Assembly (NCBI GenBank): GCA_017429685.1
Contig: JAFROL010000025.1
Location: forward strand, 1-54,237
Direction: 5' to 3'
DNA: 54,237 bases
From: Bacteroidales bacterium
Lineage (GTDB): Bacteria; Bacteroidota; Bacteroidia; Bacteroidales; P3
The notes beneath the pieces were generated by a model, which worked only from the letters and a program-made list of their open reading frames with translations, was not told the DNA's origin and made no database searches. Position numbers and translations under genes: made by a program. Positions 1 to 8,694 of the stretch are shown here, one piece after another; the first letter of the stretch is position 1; the number at the start of each line of letters is the position of its first letter.

Positions 1-1296
1 CGGCAGCATAACAAAAGTCGATATCCACATACCCCAGGGGCCGAGGGCGCCTTCGCGGACCGCCTTTTCGGCGATCATACCGATGACATAGTAGAGGACG
101 AAAAAGACCACCGAGGCGACAAGGGGGACGCCCAAACCGCCTTTGCGCACTATGGAGCCGAAGGGGGCACCGACGAGGAAAAGGACAATGCAGGCCAGGC
201 TGAGGGTCCATTTGCGGTGCCATTCGATGTAGTGGCGGTTGATGTATTCGCTCTGCGAGACGTCCACCTGCGAATGGATGTGCAGGTCGCTGACGCAGCG
301 TTCGGCACGCGATGTGGCATCGGTGCAGACGCGCCGGCAGGTCTTGGTGTCGGCCGAATCGACAAGCGAGTAGATGCTCTGACGGGTGTCTGTCGGGGTG
401 ACGCTATAGGCCGGCATCGTGTTGCCAAGGCTGCTGAGCTGATTGGCAAAGGTTTCTTCGCGCTGCTGGCTAAGACGCAGTATGTTGGAGTCGAGTTGCG
501 CCAGATTCATCATCTGATAGCCCCCCTGAAAGATGCTTTCGTCGGTCTTGTTGAAGGCAAAATCAGAGAGGTCGAAGGCGATTCGGTTGGTGTCGAAGGC
601 GATGCGCGTGAAGGGTTTAGCCTCGGGGCTGTCGCTGCCCATAGTCTCGCTGTACGAGCATCCGTCGACAAGCGTGAAGAGGAGGCTGCGTTCGTCCTTC
701 GACATTTCCATCGTGCCGAGCCGCGCGGTGACGATTTCGGGCTGTCCGGTGCGGCCGCGGTGGTCGTAGATGGTGACGTCGTGCAGCGTCTTGCCGTCGG
801 GGTCCTTGGTGTTGACGCGGATCACGAAGCCTTCGATGTCGGAATAATACTCGCCAGGACGTATGTTGAGGGCCGGCTTCTTGCGCGTGATGTCGTAGAG
901 CGTGGTGCGGTACTTGAGCACCGCCGAGGGCATAACGAAGTTGGCAAAGAGGAATGCCACAACGGTAAGGATGACAACGATGAATCCCATAGGCATCATA
1001 GCGCGCCACAGCGGCACGCCGCCGCTTTTGATGGCCACGAGCTCGTAGTGCTCGCCAAGGTTGCCCATAGTCATAATGGAGGCAAAAAGCACGGCGATGG
1101 GCAGCGCCATAGGGACAAAGGTGGCCGAGGCGTCAAGGAGCAGCTCGCCGATGATGCCTATCGAAAGACCCTTGCCGGCAATGTCGTCGACATATTTCCA
1201 GATGAACTGCATCAGCAGGACAAAGACAGCAATGACGAATGTGAGGAGCAACGGTCCCACATAGGATTTCACTATCATTTTGTCGAGCTTTTTCAT
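1..1296 (-). CDS. LptF/LptG family permease (partial, C-terminus off window)
   Basis: Inner-membrane permease of the YjgP/YjgQ family, which with LptB moves lipopolysaccharide out of the inner membrane. It starts at ATG 1296 (MKKLDKMIVKSYVGP) and stays open for 432 codons to the window edge, so the C-terminus is missing. The N-terminal helix (about residues 10-33), a second pair of helices near residues 50-110, the long periplasmic domain (about 120-370) and the returning C-terminal helices (LACIVLFLVGAPFGSIVRKG) fit the family layout. It lies 93 bp downstream of rseP on the same strand and probably belongs to that envelope operon. LptF and LptG cannot be told apart here. Confidence 0.88.
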   Translation of the reverse strand, partial: MKKLDKMIVKSYVGPLLLTFVIAVFVLLMQFIWKYVDDIAGKGLSIGIIGELLLDASATFVPMALPIAVLFASIMTMGNLGEHYELVAIKSGGVPLWRAMMPMGFIVVILTVVAFLFANFVMPSAVLKYRTTLYDITRKKPALNIRPGEYYSDIEGFVIRVNTKDPDGKTLHDVTIYDHRGRTGQPEIVTARLGTMEMSKDERSLLFTLVDGCSYSETMGSDSPEAKPFTRIAFDTNRIAFDLSDFAFNKTDESIFQGGYQMMNLAQLDSNILRLSQQREETFANQLSSLGNTMPAYSVTPTDTRQSIYSLVDSADTKTCRRVCTDATSRAERCVSDLHIHSQVDVSQSEYINRHYIEWHRKWTLSLACIVLFLVGAPFGSIVRKGGLGVPLVASVVFFVLYYVIGMIAEKAVREGALGPWGMWISTFVMLP

Positions 1297-1389
1297 CTGG
1301 GCAGCTATTGTTGGACGTTTGTTTCCGGCCGGCGGGTCGCGGAGCGGCGTCTTGAGGGGGGCGGGACCGCGCTCACCGGCCGGAGTAAT

Positions 1390-2844
1390 TCAGAATCCGA
1401 GCCATCGGAGTATGTCGTTACCGTTGGCCACTACAAGCAGCAGCAGGAGCAATGCCATACCAACGGATTGCGCCACATCGAGGAATTTATCGCTGGGCTT
1501 GCGGCGAGTGATGATTTCCCAAAGGGTGAAGACTATGTGTCCGCCGTCAAGGCCGGGAATGGGGATGACGTTCATAAAGGCCAGAATCAGCGCCAGGAAG
1601 GCAGTGATGCTCCAGAAGGAGAACCAGCTCCAGCGTTCGGGGAAGAGGCCGCCGAGGGTGCCGAAACCGCCCAGGCCCTTGTAGCCGTCCTTGGTGAAGA
1701 GGATGCGCAGCGAACGGGCATAGGTGACCATCTGGTTCCATCCGTAGCTGATGCCTACGGGGATGGCCTGCCAGAAGGTGTAGTCGGTGTGCGTGCATTC
1801 GAAGAGGTCGCGGTAATCCATCAGATAGACTCCGATTTTGCCCTTGCTGTCCACCTCGACATCCACGGTGGTGAACTGTCCGTCGCGCCAAAGTCCGATT
1901 GTGGCGACGCTATCGCTGAGTTCGCTGAGTTTGGGCGTTATTTCCGTATAGCAAGCCATCGGCTCGCCATTGATGCTGACCACGCTGTCGCCGATTTGCA
2001 TACCGGCGCGTTTGGCACGCGAGCCGGGGCCGAAATCCTTGACGACAAACGGGGTGCGCACGGTGAAGAGCAGGTTGGTGTCGCGCGGATTGAGCTTCGT
2101 CAGCAGGTCGCACGACAGCGGTAGGTCGATGAGCCCGACGGTGTCGCGGAAAGTGGCGTACTGCGTGCTGTCGGGGCCATAGGCGTAGCTGACGATGCTG
2201 TCGCGGCGCATAACCGTAACGACGCTGGGCCGGTCGAGGAGCAGCTTGTGCTGTGCCTTGACGATGTCGGTCATCTCTTCGCCGTCGATGGCGCAGATGA
2301 CGTCGCCCGTCTGGAAGCCTTCGTCCACCAGTATTTCGTGGTAGTCGTAGCCCATCTTGGCGTTCTGGAGCGGCAGGTCGTCTTTGCCCCAATGTGCAAA
2401 GATGCAGGTGTATATCAGCAATGCCGAAAGGAAGTTGACCAGCACGCCGCCGCTGATGATGCAGAGACGCTGCCAGGCCGGTTTGGAGCGGTATTCCCAA
2501 GGCTGCGGTTCGCTTTCGAGCTTGTCTTTGCCCTTGGTTTCATCGATCATTCCAGCAATGTCGCAATATCCGCCCAGCGGCACCCAACCGATGCCCCACA
2601 GGGTGTTGTCCTGGTCTTCGGGGGCAAGGTTTTTCTCGTCCCACTCGTCAGGTGTCTTGCTGTTGAAAAAAAGGAAATGCCATTTGCCGCCGAATTTCTT
2701 GGCTTTCAGGATGGAAAAGCCCCAGTTGAAGAAGAGGTAGAAACGGCGCACTCGTGTTTTGAAAAGACGGGCAAAAAAGAAGTGTCCGAGTTCGTGAGTC
2801 AGCACGAGCAGCGAAAGGCTAAGTATTAAGGCTATTATTTTCAT
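1390..2844 (-). CDS. rseP: RseP-type site-2 intramembrane zinc protease
   Basis: Membrane-embedded metalloprotease of the M50 family, which cuts transmembrane substrates such as anti-sigma factors. The zinc motif HELGH is in the first helix (about residues 17-21). The NPLPLPxLDGG-type motif appears as NVIPIPGLDGGH near residue 435, followed by a C-terminal helix. The centre holds two PDZ-like stretches (ILVDEGFQTGDVICAIDG and SRAKRAGMQIGDSVVSING). At 484 residues it is slightly longer than E. coli RseP (about 450), in keeping with Bacteroidetes members. The order dxr-rseP-lptF/G suggests one transcript. Confidence 0.95.
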   Translation of the reverse strand: MKIIALILSLSLLVLTHELGHFFFARLFKTRVRRFYLFFNWGFSILKAKKFGGKWHFLFFNSKTPDEWDEKNLAPEDQDNTLWGIGWVPLGGYCDIAGMIDETKGKDKLESEPQPWEYRSKPAWQRLCIISGGVLVNFLSALLIYTCIFAHWGKDDLPLQNAKMGYDYHEILVDEGFQTGDVICAIDGEEMTDIVKAQHKLLLDRPSVVTVMRRDSIVSYAYGPDSTQYATFRDTVGLIDLPLSCDLLTKLNPRDTNLLFTVRTPFVVKDFGPGSRAKRAGMQIGDSVVSINGEPMACYTEITPKLSELSDSVATIGLWRDGQFTTVDVEVDSKGKIGVYLMDYRDLFECTHTDYTFWQAIPVGISYGWNQMVTYARSLRILFTKDGYKGLGGFGTLGGLFPERWSWFSFWSITAFLALILAFMNVIPIPGLDGGHIVFTLWEIITRRKPSDKFLDVAQSVGMALLLLLLVVANGNDILRWLGF

Positions 2845-3005
2845 CGAAAGGAGGTTGGTTTACGAAAGGGATTTTTTGAGTGGTTAGTGGATTAAACCGA
2901 TACATCTGCATCAGAATGGTTATTAACGTTTCGATTGGCAGATTTATTATAGTTATATCGTATTAAATATAGTTAAAGTTGTCGAAGTTGCTTTCTGACT
3001 GATGA
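2845..3005. other. rseP-dxr spacer
   Basis: A 161-bp gap between same-strand genes. It is AT-rich next to dxr and contains GTTATTAAC at 2919-2927, a motif that also flanks the 11-bp repeat element at 19.3 kb. No clear terminator or promoter is visible, so read-through from dxr into rseP is likely. Confidence 0.4.
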
Positions 3006-4157
3006 TTATATCGCAGTGAGTTGCCTGCGCACCTCGGCGTCGCACTCGATGAGCTGCTCGAGCGACGGGTTGGGGATAAAAGCGGCGCGGTCGACGGCAT
3101 CGGCCACAAAGTCGGCAATGTCGAGGAACCGCAGCTTCCCGTCGATAAGGCGCTGTACGGCCACTTCGTTGGCGGCGTTCATCACACAAGGGATGTTGCC
3201 TCCGCGGCGCAAAGCGCTGTAGGCCAGGGGCAGACAGCGGAACGTGTCGGTGTCGGGAGGGAAGAAGGTGAGCTGCGGATGGTCGAGGAAGCTGAAACGG
3301 GGTATGTGGCTTTCGATGCGGTGCGGATAGGAGAGCGCATACTGGATGGGTGTCTCCATAGTGGGTGTACCTATCTGCGCCTTGATGGAGCCGTCTTCGA
3401 ACTGCACCATCGAGTGGACGATGCTTTGCGGATGGACAAGGACCTGAATGCGGTCGGCATCGACGTCGAACAGCCAGCGGGCCTCGATCATCTCAAGGCC
3501 TTTGTTCATCAACGAGGCCGAATCGATGGTCACCTTGCGTCCCATATTCCAGTTGGGATGGTGCAGCACCTCTTCGAGAGGCACGTTGGCAAGCTGGTCG
3601 CGCGTGCGTCCGAAAAGCGGGCCGCCCGAGGCAGTGAGCAGTATCTTGTCGACGCGGTTGCCAGCCTCGCCCTGCAGGGTCTGGAAAATGGCCGAATGCT
3701 CGGAATCGACAGGCAGGATTGGCGCCTGGAAGCGCATTGCCTGCTCGGTGACAATCTGCCCGGCGACGACCATCGTCTCCTTGTTGGCAAGGGCTATGGT
3801 CTTGGAGGCCTCTATGGCGCGCATCGTGGGCCGTAAGCCGGCAAAACCGACAATGGCGGCAACGACGATGTCGACACTGTCGATAGTCACAGCATCGCAG
3901 GCCGACTCGGCCCCGGCAAAGACTTTTATGTCGGTGTTTTTCAGGGCGTCGTTGACCAGCGGATATTTGTCTTTGTCGTTTATGACGACAATATTAGGAT
4001 TGAATTCGAGAGCTTGCTGTATTAGAAGCGTGGAGTTGGATCCGGCCACGAGCACCTCGATCTGAAAGAGGTCGGGATGACGCCTGACGACGTTGAGGGT
4101 CTGTGTGCCGATAGAGCCTGTGGAGCCAAGTATGGCTATGTGTTTTTTGCAGTTCAT
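3006..4157 (-). CDS. dxr: 1-deoxy-D-xylulose 5-phosphate reductoisomerase
   Basis: Second enzyme of the MEP isoprenoid pathway: NADPH-dependent conversion of DXP to MEP in the cytoplasm. The N-terminal Rossmann motif GSTGSIGTQTL is at residues 11-21. Metal and substrate motifs PVDSEHSAIFQ, LTASGGPLF and HPNWNMGRKVTIDSASLMNKG are all intact, and NAANEVAVQRL lies in the C-terminal helical domain. At 383 residues it has normal length. Its ATG overlaps the stop of the upstream membrane protein by 4 bp (ATGA), indicating translational coupling. Confidence 0.97.
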   Translation of the reverse strand: MNCKKHIAILGSTGSIGTQTLNVVRRHPDLFQIEVLVAGSNSTLLIQQALEFNPNIVVINDKDKYPLVNDALKNTDIKVFAGAESACDAVTIDSVDIVVAAIVGFAGLRPTMRAIEASKTIALANKETMVVAGQIVTEQAMRFQAPILPVDSEHSAIFQTLQGEAGNRVDKILLTASGGPLFGRTRDQLANVPLEEVLHHPNWNMGRKVTIDSASLMNKGLEMIEARWLFDVDADRIQVLVHPQSIVHSMVQFEDGSIKAQIGTPTMETPIQYALSYPHRIESHIPRFSFLDHPQLTFFPPDTDTFRCLPLAYSALRRGGNIPCVMNAANEVAVQRLIDGKLRFLDIADFVADAVDRAAFIPNPSLEQLIECDAEVRRQLTAI

Positions 4158-4678
4158 TTGTTTCTGTTCTCTCGTGTTTCGACCTCGTTGCGCAGCAGGG
4201 TGTCGGCCTTCGACTTGACGTAAGGGGTGGGCTGCACCTTGACGCTGTCGCGCTGTTGCTGCTCGACGAGATGACGCTGGGCGGGGTCCTTGCCCAGCAT
4301 AATATATTGTATGTCGGCCAGCAGCTCCTCCTGGTTTTTGAGTTCGACCTGAAGTGAGTCGATGATGCGTGCATTCTCGTAGGTCTGCTCGACCATACCG
4401 GTGTTGGCATAGCCCGGTATCAGCTCGCGAAGGGGCGTGAACGCAAGAAGGAGTGCCGTAAGGAAGACAAGAACCAGCGAGGTTATGCCGAGAAAGACGA
4501 AGATGTTGATTCCCGACAGCTGGAAGGATATTTTCTCTTTGTAGGTGTCGGTGTCGAGGACAACGAAGCGATGCTTGTGTTTGACGAGGTCGCCGATGGT
4601 ATGGCGACCGTTCCAGAGCCTGCGGAAGAAATTCCGGACACTGCCGAAGAGGTTCGATATCTTGTCCTTGAACGACAT
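4154..4678 (-). CDS. M23-type membrane protein lacking its peptidase domain
   Basis: 174 residues. The N-terminal 120 (cytoplasmic FRRLW-GRHTIGDL segment, one helix at about 56-78, then LRELIPGY and a short coiled coil) look like the N-terminus of the M23 metallopeptidases that precede dxr in Bacteroides-like genomes, as I recall them. The protein stops after a KSKADTLLRNEVE-like stretch where the LytM domain would begin, and no HxxxD or HxH zinc motif is present. Because the stop overlaps the dxr ATG, there is no room for a frameshifted remnant, so the loss looks clean. It may be a scaffold or a regulator of a separate hydrolase; this is an inference. Confidence 0.7.
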   Translation of the reverse strand: MSFKDKISNLFGSVRNFFRRLWNGRHTIGDLVKHKHRFVVLDTDTYKEKISFQLSGINIFVFLGITSLVLVFLTALLLAFTPLRELIPGYANTGMVEQTYENARIIDSLQVELKNQEELLADIQYIMLGKDPAQRHLVEQQQRDSVKVQPTPYVKSKADTLLRNEVETRENRNK

Positions 4679-4693
4679 TGTTATTGGGGTTGA

Positions 4694-4735
4694 AAAAGGC
4701 GGTGCTCAGATTGTCTCACCTCCGCACCGCCTTTT
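4694..4735 (-). terminator. Rho-independent terminator of ppiD-like gene
   Basis: A perfect 12-bp stem (AAAAGGCGGTGC at 4694-4705 with GCACCGCCTTTT at 4724-4735) and an 18-nt loop. Read on the minus strand it is followed by a T run, as expected for the end of the gene at 4785-6914. The A/T flanks make it usable in both directions. Confidence 0.85.
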
Positions 4736-4784
4736 GATTAAGCTTGATTATTCTCTCTTGTCGTACAGCCGACGCGCAGACCAA

Positions 4785-6914
4785 TTAGAGATACATAAGT
4801 CTGTTGTCGACGATTTTGACACGGCTTTGCAGAACCGGTATGACGTAGTTGAGAGCATTCATACCAGTGTTCTCGTAGCGCTGGCGCAGGTTCTCGATGT
4901 CGCCGGTCTCGGCCTTGGTGTTGGAGTCGACGCTAATGACATAGACGCCGTTGGCACCCTGGATGGGTCCGATGATGCCGGTATCGTTCTTGGCAGCGAT
5001 GGCCGATGTGGCTTTGGGCTCCATACCGTTACGGCCAAGATAGCCTCCGAAGGTCACGCCGGCGACGGTGTCGACCGTTGTGTTGAGTTTGGCGGCAATG
5101 GCGTTGATGTCGTTGGTGCCTTTGGCAGCCTCTTCGGCTTTAGCCATAAGCTGCTGGCCGAGTTTTTCGATACGGACACGGTTCTCGATGATGGGGCGTG
5201 CCTGGTCGAGGGTCAACTGGTTGGGGACATAGATCTCGCGGAGTCCGACGACGATATAGCTATAGTCGGAGTTGTAGATTTCGCCGCTGACGGCACCGGC
5301 TTTGGTCTTCTCGTTGAAGGCCCAACGCACGGCGTCGCGGGTATTGGCGAAGCCGGTGAGCGAGTCGCTCATCGAGATGAGCAGGGCACTGCGCATCTGG
5401 ACATTCTGCGACTGTGCTCCGTCAATCATAGCCTGGCAAGTGGAGAACTGGCTGGCGAACTGGTTGGCGCGGTCGCGGATGTCCTTCTCGGTGTCAGTGC
5501 TGGGGGTTATGACCTTCTGGGCCAGAGCTACGCGGTATTTCATCTTGGCACTGCTCTTGCCAGTGACCTTGACGATGAAGTAGCCAGCATTGCCAGGGAG
5601 TTCTTTGTCGAAGACTTCGCCGACATTGTGGTGGACGATGTCCTCGTTGAGGATACCGAAAGCACCGTCGGCCTGCCAGTTCTGGTCACCACCGTTGGTG
5701 GTGTCGATCGAGAAGGCGGCGACAGCAGCCTCGAAAGGCATACCGGCCTTGATGCTGGCCATAGCGCTGTCGCGCAGGTGAGCGGCCTGCTCAGGGGTGC
5801 GGGTGATGCTCTGGTGATAGTTCTGCGAGGGGATAAGGATGAGGGAGATACGCAGGCTGTCAGGGCGCATTTCGGTGTTGAGCACCTTGCCCATCACGTA
5901 TTCGCCATAGGTGTGGCGATTGTAGCCGTCGCGGGTGAGCGACTGGACAGCGATGGGGGCGATTTGGGTGCCAGCGTGCGACCCTTTGATAATGGAGTCG
6001 AGGGGAGCGGCAAAGATGTCGCTGCTGACGTACATCGAGTCGTAGCCACCGTGCATATTGACGAAGTCGACGAGGCCGTTGTCGTCCATCGTCTGCATAT
6101 CGTTCCACCAGCCGTTGACTTCTTCCTGGATTTCATTCATATCGCTCTGCGAGGGCTGGGCGGTAAAAACGGCATAGGAGACTTCGCGCTGCTCGCGGTT
6201 CTCCATACGGAAGACGTCGCGGTTGATTTCCTTCTTGTGTGTATTGAAATACTGCTGATAGTCGTCGTCGGTAATGTCGACCTGAACGTCGGCCGACTGC
6301 GAGTAGAGGATTCCTGCAACACGCACATCCGACTGCTTGGAACTAAAGGCAGCAATGGTCTCGGCAAGTGCCTTGGGCATATACATACCATTCTGGAGCA
6401 TAGCGATGTATTTTGTACGCTGGCGGTCCTGACGCACCTGTTCCTGGAATTTCAGCCACTGGACTTTTGCCATCATCGTATCGGGCATTTCATCAATCTG
6501 GCGCACATAGTTGCTGATGCCCTGACGGTCGTAGACGCCGGTCTGGGGATTGGTGAACTGCTGCTGAAGCGAGGGATGGATGAATCGTCCAACATACATA
6601 TCGCTGACCTCAGCGTCGGTAACGACCACTCCGAGGGCTCCCATTTCCTTGTCCAGCAGACGCTCCTGGACGATTTCCTGCCAAACGCTTTCCTTGAAAG
6701 CATAATTGCTGTTGCCGCGCATATTGTAGTCCTCTTCGCGCTGCAGAACACGACTGTTGAAGTAGTCGTAAGTAACCTCTTCGCCGTCCAGCTTGGCAAA
6801 AGCCTCCTGGTTGCGGTTTTTCTGAAGGTCGCCAATGATGAATGCAATGATAGCAATACCGACGATGGTGACTGCTATCCACGAGTGTTTTCTAATGTTT
6901 CCAATAATTCCCAT
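4785..6914 (-). CDS. PpiD-like periplasmic peptidyl-prolyl isomerase/chaperone
   Basis: A 709-residue membrane-anchored folding factor. A short cytoplasmic end and one helix (IRKHSWIAVTIVGIAIIAFIIG, about residues 7-28) are followed by a SurA/PpiD-type N-terminal chaperone domain and a parvulin-like PPIC region around residues 340-460 (LRDSAMASIKAGMPFEAAVA, GYFIVKVTG). Length and architecture fit the Bacteroidetes PpiD/SurA_N family. It is transcribed alone, with its own promoter (6980-7010) and terminator (4694-4735). Whether the PPIC domain is catalytically active cannot be judged; several PpiD domains are inactive. Confidence 0.9.
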   Translation of the reverse strand: MGIIGNIRKHSWIAVTIVGIAIIAFIIGDLQKNRNQEAFAKLDGEEVTYDYFNSRVLQREEDYNMRGNSNYAFKESVWQEIVQERLLDKEMGALGVVVTDAEVSDMYVGRFIHPSLQQQFTNPQTGVYDRQGISNYVRQIDEMPDTMMAKVQWLKFQEQVRQDRQRTKYIAMLQNGMYMPKALAETIAAFSSKQSDVRVAGILYSQSADVQVDITDDDYQQYFNTHKKEINRDVFRMENREQREVSYAVFTAQPSQSDMNEIQEEVNGWWNDMQTMDDNGLVDFVNMHGGYDSMYVSSDIFAAPLDSIIKGSHAGTQIAPIAVQSLTRDGYNRHTYGEYVMGKVLNTEMRPDSLRISLILIPSQNYHQSITRTPEQAAHLRDSAMASIKAGMPFEAAVAAFSIDTTNGGDQNWQADGAFGILNEDIVHHNVGEVFDKELPGNAGYFIVKVTGKSSAKMKYRVALAQKVITPSTDTEKDIRDRANQFASQFSTCQAMIDGAQSQNVQMRSALLISMSDSLTGFANTRDAVRWAFNEKTKAGAVSGEIYNSDYSYIVVGLREIYVPNQLTLDQARPIIENRVRIEKLGQQLMAKAEEAAKGTNDINAIAAKLNTTVDTVAGVTFGGYLGRNGMEPKATSAIAAKNDTGIIGPIQGANGVYVISVDSNTKAETGDIENLRQRYENTGMNALNYVIPVLQSRVKIVDNRLMYL

Positions 6915-6979
6915 TGTTAATATTATTTTTATAGATTTACATAGTTATGAGGAGGCACGATATGCCTCAAACAAGTTTG

Positions 6980-7010
6980 CAAAAGTACAAAGAAAAATCT
7001 GTCTGACAAA
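6980..7010 (-). promoter_or_regulatory. Promoter of ppiD-like gene
   Basis: Minus-strand -7 box TACTTTTG (6980-6987) and -33 box TTTG (7007-7010) separated by 19 bp, matching the Bacteroidetes housekeeping consensus. The start codon lies about 65 bp downstream. Confidence 0.75.
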
Positions 7011-7089
7011 TTTTTGTGCGAAAACTTTTCGGCAGATATGCATACTGCTTTGACAATCAGTTTTTTGTTACTATTTAAAAATAAGCTTT

Positions 7090-7554
7090 TCACATAGTGA
7101 AAATGAAGGGCAAGAGTGATTCGACGCCTTCAAATAGCAATATTTTGTAGTCTGAATAATAGCACAAAACACGCAGTTTATTTCCTTGGCGGCTTTCCTG
7201 TTCGGCCATCACCTGACGGCAGGCGCCGCAAGGGCTGGCGGCCGTAAGCTCGCCCTGAGGGTTGCGGCCTATGATGGCTAAAGTCTCGACGGCGACGCCG
7301 GGATGCTGGGCCGAAGCCGAAAAAAGGGCTGTGCGCTCGGCACAAAGTCCACTGGGATAGGCTATGTTCTCCTGGTTGCTGCCCTTGACGACGGTGCCGT
7401 CGACCAGACGCAGAGCAGCACCGACGTGGAAGTTGGAATATGGTGCGTAGGCGGTGTCAGCCGCTTCGACAGCGGCTTCTATCAGAGCACGGTCGCGGGC
7501 ATCAAGCTCAGCCAAAGTATATTCTTGATAATGTATGGTTTGCGTTTTATCCAT
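7090..7554 (-). CDS. cdd: Cytidine deaminase
   Basis: Zinc hydrolase converting cytidine and deoxycytidine to uridine forms in pyrimidine salvage. Both zinc motifs are present, CAERTA and PCGACRQ, and the APYSNFHVGAAL stretch binds substrate. I chose ATG 7554 (MDKTQTIHYQEY), giving 154 residues, typical for homotetrameric Cdd. The open frame upstream to 7716 overlaps dusB on the other strand and reads as unrelated sequence. It is divergent from dusB, with the dusB -33 box overlapping the cdd start region. Confidence 0.95.
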   Translation of the reverse strand: MDKTQTIHYQEYTLAELDARDRALIEAAVEAADTAYAPYSNFHVGAALRLVDGTVVKGSNQENIAYPSGLCAERTALFSASAQHPGVAVETLAIIGRNPQGELTAASPCGACRQVMAEQESRQGNKLRVLCYYSDYKILLFEGVESLLPFIFTM

Positions 7555-7571
7555 ATTTTTTGTTATCTTTG
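7539..7571 (+). promoter_or_regulatory. Promoter of dusB
   Basis: TTTG at 7539-7542, 21-bp spacer, TATCTTTG at 7564-7571. The start codon follows 43 bp later. The -33 element sits inside the first codons of the divergent cdd gene. Confidence 0.75.
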
Positions 7572-7614
7572 CATTCGTTTTCACGATAACGTAAAGCAAC
7601 GCAAAATATTGTAG

Positions 7615-8622
7615 ATGGTCAAAATAGGCAACATAGAAGTTGGCGAATTCCCGCTGTTTTTGTCGCCGATGGACGACATCACCGACCTGCCGTTCCGTCA
7701 GCTCTGCAAGCGGCACGGGGCCGATGTGCTCATCAGCGAGTTCATCGCCAGCGAAGCCCTGATACGCGACGCCGAAAAGAGCCGCCGCAAGATGCTTTTT
7801 GCCGAATTCGAAAGGCCCATCGGCATACAGGTCTTCGGCAACGACGAGGACTCACTGCTGCGCTGCATCGACGTGGTGGCCGACGCTCGGCCGGACTTTA
7901 TCGACATCAACTGGGGCTGCCCGGTGCGCAAAGTGGCCGGCAAAGGCGCCGGCTCGGGAATGCTGAAAGAGCCTGAAAAACTTGTGGCTATCACCGCAGC
8001 ACTCGTCAAGCGCTCGCCTCTGCCCGTCACCGTCAAGACACGTCTGGGATACGACGAAAACAGCAAAATCATCGTCACCCTCGCCGAGCAGGTGCAGGAC
8101 GTTGGCATCGCGGCCCTGAGCATCCACGGCCGCACCAAGTCGCAGATGTATCGCGGCGAGGCCGACTGGACGCTCATCGGCGAAACCAAAGCCAACCCGC
8201 GCCTGCACATACCCGTCTTCGGCAACGGCGACATCACCACACCGCAGCAGGCCCTCGAGGTTCGCCAACGCTACGGCGTCGACGGCATCCTCATCGGCCG
8301 CGCCGCCATCGGCAACCCCTGGATTTTCGAGCATACAAAAGAGCTGATGCTCTCTTCTTCCTCAGTTTTCACATCTCAGATCTCACATCTCAGTTCCCAC
8401 ATTTCCGTTTCCGACCGTGTCGCCGTCTGTCGCGAACATCTGCTCGCCGCCGTCGACTTCAAGGGCGAACGCCAGGCCATCTTCGAGATGCGCAAGCACT
8501 ACGGCGCCTATTTCCGCGGCCTCTTCGACTTCAAGCGGTTCCGCATCCCGCTGGTCAGCGTCACCACCCTCGATGAGGTGCTGGCCATCCTAGACAAAAT
8601 TAGTGCTCATTACGCAACATAG
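7615..8622 (+). CDS. dusB: tRNA-dihydrouridine synthase with heptad-repeat insertion
   Basis: FMN- and NADPH-dependent enzyme that reduces uridines in the tRNA D-loop; 335 residues. The TIM-barrel starts with FLSPMDDITDLPFR. The catalytic Cys is in INWGCPVRKV, VKTRLGYD and SIHGRT follow, and FMN phosphate binding is GNGDI and GILIGRAAIGNPW. Between KELM and DRVAVCREHLL the protein carries an extra Ser/His-rich loop (SSVFTSQISHLSSHIS) encoded by six 7-bp units at 8363-8404. Family members have a short loop there, so this looks like an in-frame repeat insertion of 42 bp. Function is probably kept because the flanking motifs are intact. Confidence 0.95.
   Translation: MVKIGNIEVGEFPLFLSPMDDITDLPFRQLCKRHGADVLISEFIASEALIRDAEKSRRKMLFAEFERPIGIQVFGNDEDSLLRCIDVVADARPDFIDINWGCPVRKVAGKGAGSGMLKEPEKLVAITAALVKRSPLPVTVKTRLGYDENSKIIVTLAEQVQDVGIAALSIHGRTKSQMYRGEADWTLIGETKANPRLHIPVFGNGDITTPQQALEVRQRYGVDGILIGRAAIGNPWIFEHTKELMLSSSSVFTSQISHLSSHISVSDRVAVCREHLLAAVDFKGERQAIFEMRKHYGAYFRGLFDFKRFRIPLVSVTTLDEVLAILDKISAHYAT
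8363..8404 (+). repeat. Six 7-bp tandem units inside dusB
   Basis: Successive heptamers CAGTTTT, CACATCT, CAGATCT, CACATCT, CAGTTCC and CACATTT, 42 bp in all. Six heptamers equal 14 codons, so the reading frame is kept. Confidence 0.8.
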
Positions 8623-8694
8623 CAGCCGCTCGAACGTCCGCCGCGACAAGAATCCTACAACAAGGCATAGCAACTTCCCAATGGAATACTTTTC

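Noticed and set aside
217-2124. Long plus-strand open frame opposite lptF/G and rseP
   Set aside because: It is antisense to two well-recognised genes, has no domain and runs through their codons in a fixed shadow frame. The same applies to 4545-6920 opposite the PpiD-like gene and to 17757-19025 opposite the oxoamine synthase.
4154-4160. Frameshift as cause of the missing M23 domain
   Set aside because: The stop is fused to the dxr ATG, and all frames beyond belong to dxr, so no hidden peptidase sequence remains.
7075-7105. parS-like palindrome TTTTCACATAGTGAAAA
   Set aside because: It lacks the CACGTG centre and lies in the cdd 3' coding end; only the A/T arms look similar.
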